Of a DNA stretch of 10,137 nt, positions 5,728 to 10,137 are shown piece after piece (positions within the stretch are counted from its first letter, which is position 1; each line of letters starts with the position of its first letter). The stretch is from contig DAOTUC010000167.1 in the NCBI GenBank assembly GCA_034437315.1, positions 1 to 10,137 on the forward strand. The letters are read 5' to 3'. This DNA is from DSAR01 sp034437315. Its GTDB lineage: Bacteria; Chloroflexota; Anaerolineae; B4-G1. Position numbers and translations under genes: made by a program. A model generated the notes under the pieces. That model did not search any database and had not been told where the DNA came from. It saw only the letters and a list, made by a program, of their open reading frames with translations.

Positions 5728-7191
5728 TTATTTCATCACGCCCACTTGGACGTCGCGGAAGCGGGCCGGGGCGGCCCCATGTCCGGTGTGTGCCACCTGA
5801 CCGGGTTGCCCTTTGCCGCAGTTAGGCGTCCCCCAAACGTGCCAATGTTCGGCGTTGCAGATCGCGTCACAATTCCCCCAGAAATGGGGTGTGATGTCGG
5901 TATAGGTGCCGTTCTTGAGCATGCGGCCCAGTTTGCCGTTTTTGATCTCGTAGGCCAGTTCGACGCCGAACTGGAAATTGAGTCGTTTGTCGTCAATCGA
6001 CCAGCTCTTGTTGGTGAGCATGTAGACCCCGTCGTCGGTGTCGGCGATCAGGTCGTCCAGCGTCCACTCGCCGGGCTGGAGGCTGACGTTGGTCATTCGA
6101 ATCAGAGGGATACGATTCCAGCCGTCGGCCCGCATCGCGCCGTTGCTGCGGGCGGGGGCGTTGGGATGGATGCGCCGCAACTGGGTCGCTGTCTCCCGCG
6201 AGGTCAGATAACCGACGAACAGGCCGTCTTTGACGATATCGGTCGATTGGGCGGGCACGCCCTCGTCGTCGTAACCGAAGGAGCCCAAGCCTGTGGGCGT
6301 CACCGAGTCGGCGGTGATGTGCACGATGTCCGAACCGTAGCGGAACGCGCGGTACTTTTCCGGCGTGAGAAAGCTGGACCCGGCATAGGCGGCCTCTGTG
6401 CCAAACACCCGATCCAACTCGATAGGGTGCCCGCACGATTCGTGAATTTGCAGGGCCAATTGCGGCCCGTCCAGGATGAGGGTGGTGATTTTGCCGGGGC
6501 ACTGAGGCGCGCTCAGGAGCGCTACGGCCTCCTCGCCCATCTGGCGGGCGTTGCCGACCAGGTCCCACTGCTGGATAAATTCGTAACCGGCCGTTCCCTG
6601 GTGTCGTCCGAAGGAATTGGGATAGGAGCGTTGTTGCATCTCTCCTTCGCCCACAGCCATCGCGACCAGACCCAGGCCGCTTTCGACGATCTCTTGCTCG
6701 ATGTGGCTGCCCTCCGTGCTGGCGAAGGTCTTCTGCTCGCGGATGAAGGCCAGGCTCGACCGGGCGACCGCCACGCCTTTGACGGCTCGGGCCTCGCGAT
6801 CGGCGTCCAACAGCAAGGAGACCTTGTCGTTCAACGGTACGGCGAACGGGTCGATCTCGACCGGGGTTTTGTAGGTATCGACGTGCACTTCGGGCGGGCC
6901 CAGGTCCACGTCGTCGATCTTGGTCAGCGCGCTGGCCTTGGCGATCTGGACGGCCAACGCAGCGACGCGGTCAACCTCGTCGGGCGTGAGAAGGTGGCTG
7001 CTGGCGAAGCCCCAGGCGCCGTCGGCGATCACGCGCACGCCAAAGCCCGATGTGCTATCCAGCGCCAATTCCTGCACGACGCCGTTCTTCACGCCGATGG
7101 TCTGCGTCTCGCGATTTACAATTCTCATATCCGCATACGTCGCGCCCTTGGTCTGGGCCAGATTTAAAGCGCGGTCTGTCAGTTCTCGCAT
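5728..7191 (-). CDS. tldD: TldD-family zinc metalloprotease
   Basis: TldD works with TldE/PmbA as a heteromeric peptidase that degrades small unfolded peptides. In E. coli the pair trims the microcin B17 leader and degrades the CcdA antitoxin. This 487-residue protein is full length for TldD. Counting from the first of two adjacent ATGs (7194), the catalytic HExxxH motif is 'HESCGH' at residues 251-256, and Cys459 in 'GTPNCGKGQPGQ' matches the third zinc ligand, so it should be active. The N-terminal domain shows the family pattern 'GVKNGVVQELALDSTSGFGV' (34-53), and 'RSNGAMRADGWN' (349-360) is conserved in the C-terminal domain. I prefer the second ATG (7191) because GGGAGG lies 6 nt before it but only 3 nt before the first. 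The ribosome binding site directly follows the tldE stop codon (7205), so the two are co-transcribed and probably made in balanced amounts. Confidence 0.95.
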   Translation of the reverse strand: MRELTDRALNLAQTKGATYADMRIVNRETQTIGVKNGVVQELALDSTSGFGVRVIADGAWGFASSHLLTPDEVDRVAALAVQIAKASALTKIDDVDLGPPEVHVDTYKTPVEIDPFAVPLNDKVSLLLDADREARAVKGVAVARSSLAFIREQKTFASTEGSHIEQEIVESGLGLVAMAVGEGEMQQRSYPNSFGRHQGTAGYEFIQQWDLVGNARQMGEEAVALLSAPQCPGKITTLILDGPQLALQIHESCGHPIELDRVFGTEAAYAGSSFLTPEKYRAFRYGSDIVHITADSVTPTGLGSFGYDDEGVPAQSTDIVKDGLFVGYLTSRETATQLRRIHPNAPARSNGAMRADGWNRIPLIRMTNVSLQPGEWTLDDLIADTDDGVYMLTNKSWSIDDKRLNFQFGVELAYEIKNGKLGRMLKNGTYTDITPHFWGNCDAICNAEHWHVWGTPNCGKGQPGQVAHTGHGAAPARFRDVQVGVMK

Positions 7192-7204
7192 CATTATCCT
7201 CCCT

Positions 7205-8566
7205 CTAAAACTCGGTTGCGCCCGTGAACTGGAATTCGTGAATCTTGGCCGCCGGTACGCAACGGGAAAAGCCGCCCCAGCCCGACTTGACCAATTTCAG
7301 TTCAGGGCCTAACATCTCGGCGTTGGCGAAAGCCTCCAGGATGCTCTGGGTAAAACGCAGGTTCTTGAGCGGCTGTGTGATCTGTCCGTTCTCAATCAGG
7401 AATGTGCCATCGCGCGTCATGCCGGTGAGGACCGTCTTGACCGGATGAACTGGGTTGGTGTAGTGAAAGCGCGTCACCCAGATGCCGCGCTCGGTGGAGG
7501 CGAGCATCTCTTCCTTGGAAGCCTGGCCCGGCGCCATAAACAGGTTCAAGGGTAATGGGCCCATACTGTTGGGCGCGGGCAGGCTATGACCGGTCGATTC
7601 CTTTCCTTCCTCGCGACCGGCGGTGAAGGAATCGTAGACCACGCCTTTGGCGACGCCGTTCTCGATCAACGATACGCGCTGCTTGGGCGTACCCTCGTAA
7701 TCGAACGGGTACATCAAGCCGCGCGGGTCAAGGCCATCGTCCCAGATGCTGATCCGTTCGCCCGTGACCTGTTCGCCGAAGCGCCCGCACATAAAGCTGC
7801 GCCCTTCCTGGACGGGCAGCGCTCCAAGGCCAATGTAGCCCAGCGTGAACAACATATCGGCCACGGCCTCTTCTTCCAGGATGACGGTGTATGCGCCGGG
7901 GGCGATGTCGATCGGTCGTCGGCTGCGAAGCGCCTTGTCCACAGCCGTCTGCCCCACCGCCTGGGGATCGATCTCGGATACGTCCATCGACGTCTTCGAG
8001 CTATAGCCCGAACTGTCGGCCCCCATGATGACGGTCACGATGTGGGCCAGGGTGTTGGCGTGGTAGGCCGACACGCCCAACGAGTTGGCGACCATCAGTT
8101 CCTGCACGGTGGTCGAGAAGGCGCCGGCCGCCTCCAGGTCGTTCGCGCGCGACATCGCGCATATCTCGGCCGCGCCCTGGGCCCGCTCTTCCGGTGTGCA
8201 AGCGGCGGTCGCCTCGGTGTAGGCGTCCACCTCCTGCACCGGTTGCGGCTCGGGGAGGGAGCGGAAATCCGGGTTTTCCTGCTGGAAGCGGGCCGCTGTC
8301 TCGGCCGACTCGACGACTCGCTGGAGCGCCTCGTCGCTCACGTCGTTGCCCGAAGCGACGCCTATCTTGGCGTGCGGCGCTTTGCCGAACACGACCCGCA
8401 CTCGCACCGAGATGTCGGTCTCGGAGACGTTCTGGTGAATCGTGTTGGACGCGAAGCGGGTCAGCTGTTCATCGTTGCTCAGGATCAGCGCTTCCGTTTG
8501 ATCGGCGCTGGAGAGGGCCAACACCCGCTCGGCGATCTCGTTCAACCTCTCTTTATGAACTAACAT
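7205..8566 (-). CDS. TldE/PmbA-like non-catalytic partner of TldD
   Basis: This 453-residue protein belongs to the TldD/PmbA (PF01523) superfamily but lacks HExxxH: where TldD has 'QIHESCGH', it reads 'VILEEEAVADML' (about residues 228-239). This is the normal state of TldE/PmbA, which forms the cavity wall of the TldD-TldE peptidase. The N-terminal domain (residues 20-80) has the family strands around 'TDISVRVRVVFGK' (50-62). The C-terminal part contains 'FDYEGTPKQRVSLIENGVAK' and 'VLTGMTRDGTFLIENGQI', typical of the family. ATG 8566 is chosen over the upstream in-frame start at 8608 because GAAAGGA lies 7 nt before it and homology begins at this point. It is the first gene of the tight - strand run, preceded by a 42-bp dyad that may regulate it. 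Confidence 0.92.
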   Translation of the reverse strand: MLVHKERLNEIAERVLALSSADQTEALILSNDEQLTRFASNTIHQNVSETDISVRVRVVFGKAPHAKIGVASGNDVSDEALQRVVESAETAARFQQENPDFRSLPEPQPVQEVDAYTEATAACTPEERAQGAAEICAMSRANDLEAAGAFSTTVQELMVANSLGVSAYHANTLAHIVTVIMGADSSGYSSKTSMDVSEIDPQAVGQTAVDKALRSRRPIDIAPGAYTVILEEEAVADMLFTLGYIGLGALPVQEGRSFMCGRFGEQVTGERISIWDDGLDPRGLMYPFDYEGTPKQRVSLIENGVAKGVVYDSFTAGREEGKESTGHSLPAPNSMGPLPLNLFMAPGQASKEEMLASTERGIWVTRFHYTNPVHPVKTVLTGMTRDGTFLIENGQITQPLKNLRFTQSILEAFANAEMLGPELKLVKSGWGGFSRCVPAAKIHEFQFTGATEF

Positions 8567-8588
8567 ACCGTTTTCCTTTCTGAATACG

Positions 8589-8630
8589 GGCGTTTTCCAG
8601 ATGACCACTTTCCGATCAGTGGAAAACGCC
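8589..8630. promoter_or_regulatory. 42-bp dyad upstream of the tldE-like gene
   Basis: GGCGTTTTCCA (8589-8599) and TGGAAAACGCC (8620-8630) are perfect 11-bp inverted repeats with 20 nt between. A competing smaller hairpin, CCACT (8605-8609) with AGTGG (8618-8622), overlaps the right arm. It lies 23 nt ahead of the tldE-like start and 48 nt beyond the lipoprotein stop, both on the - strand. No T-tract follows, which argues against a simple terminator; an operator or a leader structure that can switch folds fits better. No effector is evident. Confidence 0.5.
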
Positions 8631-8677
8631 TGGCGAGTAATAGGGCCTATCCTGTGAAGGGCGACAGCCGCTCGGCG

Positions 8678-9787
8678 TCATCCTTCGAAGATCGTCACCG
8701 AAATGCCCTCGTCGGTCTCTGAAATGCTTAGGTTGATGGTCTGTCCGTCTTTCACGTATTCCAATATCGCGCTGCCCTCGCTGATGAAGGATTCACCGGT
8801 GTCCTCCCAACCCTCTTCCGGCATACGCTGTTGGTAAAAATCGAGCACATCGTCGAAGGAACTGGCTGATTGGTAAGACAACATCCCGCTTATTGAGAAG
8901 ATGTTCGTCGCATCGGACATCATAGGATATTGCGCTTCGTCCCCCTCACAACTGGCGGGCGGCTCGATGTTGATCGGCTTATTGACGTCGTACACCTCGT
9001 ACACCCATTCCATACGCCCTTCCTCGTGGGTGGCTGGATTTTGGCCTTCGGCTTCCATCGTGTACTTGACGACGTAATCGCCATCGACGGCGATCCATAA
9101 CTCGCCGCGCGCTTTGCTCAGGCTCAGTTCGGGCCAATCTACAGCATACTCGTCGAACACGTAGTGACGGCACGTGACGCCGTTCACTTCCTCGTCCGGG
9201 CGAACGCGGCGCGCGCCTTCAAGCTGGCCCATTACGTCGTCCAGATCGAAGATCTCCAAATCCTGGTCGTCTTCTTCATCTTCCGTCTCGTGACTGATAC
9301 ACTCTCCCTCGCCCAAGATCATATAGTGTCGATTGCCGATCTGAATGGTCTCGAATCCTTCTTCGAGGTCCACCCCCATCTCACCGCCTTTCAGGACGAT
9401 GTGTTGAGCGAACGGATCGCGCACGTAGGCCATCTCCATGGTGAGTGACCATTGGCCCATTTCCCCTTCCGATTCGCCATCGAAGGTCATATCGAAGCGG
9501 CTGCGGTAGCTATCCAGCTGTTGCAGTCCCTTGGTGACGCCCGATAGGTCGATGACCTCTTCCTCTTCCTCTTTTTCTTCCTCAATCGCCTCCTCAGTCG
9601 GGGGCTCCTCGGCCGGTTCTTCTGGAGCAACTTTGGTCGCCGCGGCCTCTTCATCATCCATCGGCGCTTCCGTGGGAACAACCTCCTTGTCCTCACGCGA
9701 CCCAATGAGTCCCCCAATGTTGCATCCCAGCGTCGAAGAGACGAGCAGCACGAGCACCAACACGTAACCTAATCGCTTAACACGCAT
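8678..9787 (-). CDS. Acidic secreted lipoprotein, LppX/LolA-like centre plus C-terminal 'GW' domain
   Basis: The start at 9787 is supported by GGAGG 6 nt upstream. Residues 1-22 form a lipoprotein signal: two basic residues, a Val/Leu core and 'SSTLGC' with Cys22 as the lipidated residue; Leu at -2 and Thr at -3 are a non-standard lipobox. Residues 44-80 are a Glu/Ala/Pro-rich low-complexity linker. The middle (about 80-280, 'LQQLDSYRSRFDMTF' to 'KYTMEAEGQ') has the alternating strand pattern of LppX/LprG- or LolA-like carriers. The last 90 residues ('FDDVLDFYQQRMPEEGW') match a recurrent lipoprotein domain where a Tyr-rich helix ends in GW. There are few cysteines (for example Cys165, Cys202 and Cys279), which could form extracellular disulfides. 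It should sit outside the cytoplasmic membrane and may bind a hydrophobic ligand. The 111-bp gap to tldE leaves membership in that operon open. Function is unassigned. Confidence 0.83.
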   Translation of the reverse strand: MRVKRLGYVLVLVLLVSSTLGCNIGGLIGSREDKEVVPTEAPMDDEEAAATKVAPEEPAEEPPTEEAIEEEKEEEEEVIDLSGVTKGLQQLDSYRSRFDMTFDGESEGEMGQWSLTMEMAYVRDPFAQHIVLKGGEMGVDLEEGFETIQIGNRHYMILGEGECISHETEDEEDDQDLEIFDLDDVMGQLEGARRVRPDEEVNGVTCRHYVFDEYAVDWPELSLSKARGELWIAVDGDYVVKYTMEAEGQNPATHEEGRMEWVYEVYDVNKPINIEPPASCEGDEAQYPMMSDATNIFSISGMLSYQSASSFDDVLDFYQQRMPEEGWEDTGESFISEGSAILEYVKDGQTINLSISETDEGISVTIFEG

Positions 9788-9815
9788 TTAACGCCTCCAT
9801 ATTGTATTTGTTGAG

Positions 9816-9834
9816 GCGGCGGACCTGCCGCCGC
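9816..9834. repeat. GC-rich hairpin in the lipoprotein leader
   Basis: GCGGCGG (9816-9822) and CCGCCGC (9828-9834) form a perfect 7-bp stem around ACCTG, about 18 nt upstream of the lipoprotein ribosome binding site. It could be a leader structure or the trace of a terminator; no T-tract follows on either strand. Confidence 0.4.
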
Positions 9835-10036
9835 ATCTAGGGCAAGCACTTCGTTGGTTGATACCTTATTTGAGTGGTGCGGCGACTCTTGCGCGCCGAA
9901 ATCGTTTCGCTTAGTTCGTTTTTGTCCTAAAGAGAGTTTTCAATAATCGCGCCAGCCACCGTCCCGAGGACAGGCCTCTGAGCGAATTTTTTAATAGTCT
10001 CTAAATCTAACTGGAGTTTTCCAATGGATCGTTATT

Positions 10037-10136
10037 AGAATTCGGAAGTCTCAAAAAGCGCATTGTGCAGCGGATTTTGACACTACAGAAAATCAATGTT
10101 GTCTCTGAGATACTCGGCTGAAGACTTCCGAATTCT
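10037..10136. repeat. ~100-bp element bounded by 15-bp perfect inverted repeats
   Basis: agaattcggaagtct (10037-10051) and agacttccgaattct (10122-10136) are perfect reverse complements separated by 70 nt without coding potential. Total length and arm length are nearly the same as the element at 6-102. The spacer segment 10067-10101 loosely aligns with 23-54 (shared GC-x-GG-TTTTGA and GAAAA-TCA-TGTT blocks). It ends one base before the window edge, so its right flank and any target-site duplication cannot be judged. Confidence 0.7.
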
Positions 10137-10137
10137 T

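Larger units (their letters stand above)
9788..10137. other. 350-bp gene-free right edge
   Basis: No intact gene is visible on either strand and base composition is richer in A/T than the coding DNA. It should contain the lipoprotein promoter (- strand), but I find no convincing -35/-10 pair. A GC hairpin lies at 9816-9834 and the inverted-repeat element at 10037-10136. Confidence 0.6.

Noticed and set aside
5746..7167. A 473-codon open frame on the + strand opposite tldD
   Set aside because: It is a GC-rich antisense shadow. The translated protein has no recognisable domain, while the - strand frame carries every TldD signature.
7586..8563. A 325-codon open frame on the + strand opposite the tldE-like gene
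   Set aside because: It is also an antisense shadow, with His/Arg/Gly-rich low-quality translation and no family pattern or ribosome binding site.
9801..9806. TACAAT on the - strand just upstream of the lipoprotein gene as a -10 box
   Set aside because: Transcription would begin at or inside the ribosome binding site, and there is no -35 element at the right distance.
1..10137. CRISPR array, tRNA, rRNA, integrase or transposase
   Set aside because: I saw no regularly spaced direct repeats, no cloverleaf with an anticodon arm, no rRNA core sequences and no DDE or tyrosine-recombinase protein in any frame.

Overview
The window looks like a chromosomal segment of a filamentous or anaerobic Chloroflexota bacterium (Anaerolineae/Caldilineae type). 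This is an inference, since no marker gene is present. The pointers are a DUF11/PKD surface protein ending in a hydrophobic 'LPII-YKN' tail of the kind I associate with this phylum, an AAA-ATPase_like/PD-(D/E)XK protein, a TldE/TldD pair, zinc-ribbon and Pro/Thr-rich membrane proteins, GC-rich coding DNA and AT-richer palindromic intergenic spacers.

Left part, 1-2250, + strand: an accessory, rearranged zone. A ~97-bp element bounded by 16-bp inverted repeats (6-102) precedes a two-gene toxin-antitoxin module: a small antitoxin and a MazF/PemK-type RNase, overlapping by 14 nt and followed by a hairpin terminator. Next is the 3' part of a large secreted adhesin-like gene (DUF11 - PKD - bacterial repeat - DUF11 - tail). 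It has no N-terminus and carries an in-frame TAG, so it is a pseudogene, followed by its own terminator. A second relic, about 30 codons of a LuxR/NarL-type DNA-binding domain, lies between that terminator and the next promoter.

Middle, 2200-3820, + strand: a complete AAA-ATPase_like protein with a C-terminal PD-(D/E)XK nuclease-like domain, with its own promoter and a strong ribosome binding site. It converges on the next group of genes, and the roughly 250-bp junction holds several palindromes.

Right part, 9787 down to 4074, - strand: first an acidic lipoprotein gene, then after a 111-bp gap with a 42-bp dyad a tightly packed four-gene run: tldE-like, tldD-like (metalloprotease with HESCGH), a small zinc-ribbon single-pass membrane protein, and a GNAT acetyltransferase fused to a TPR-like tail. 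Gaps in the run are 7-18 nt, so it is most likely one transcript. TldE and TldD should form a heteromeric peptidase. The roles of the last two genes relative to it are unknown.

The right edge (9788-10137) is non-coding. It ends in a second ~100-bp element bounded by 15-bp inverted repeats, with the same layout as the element at the left edge and some core similarity to it. I found no rRNA, tRNA, CRISPR array, transposase or integrase.
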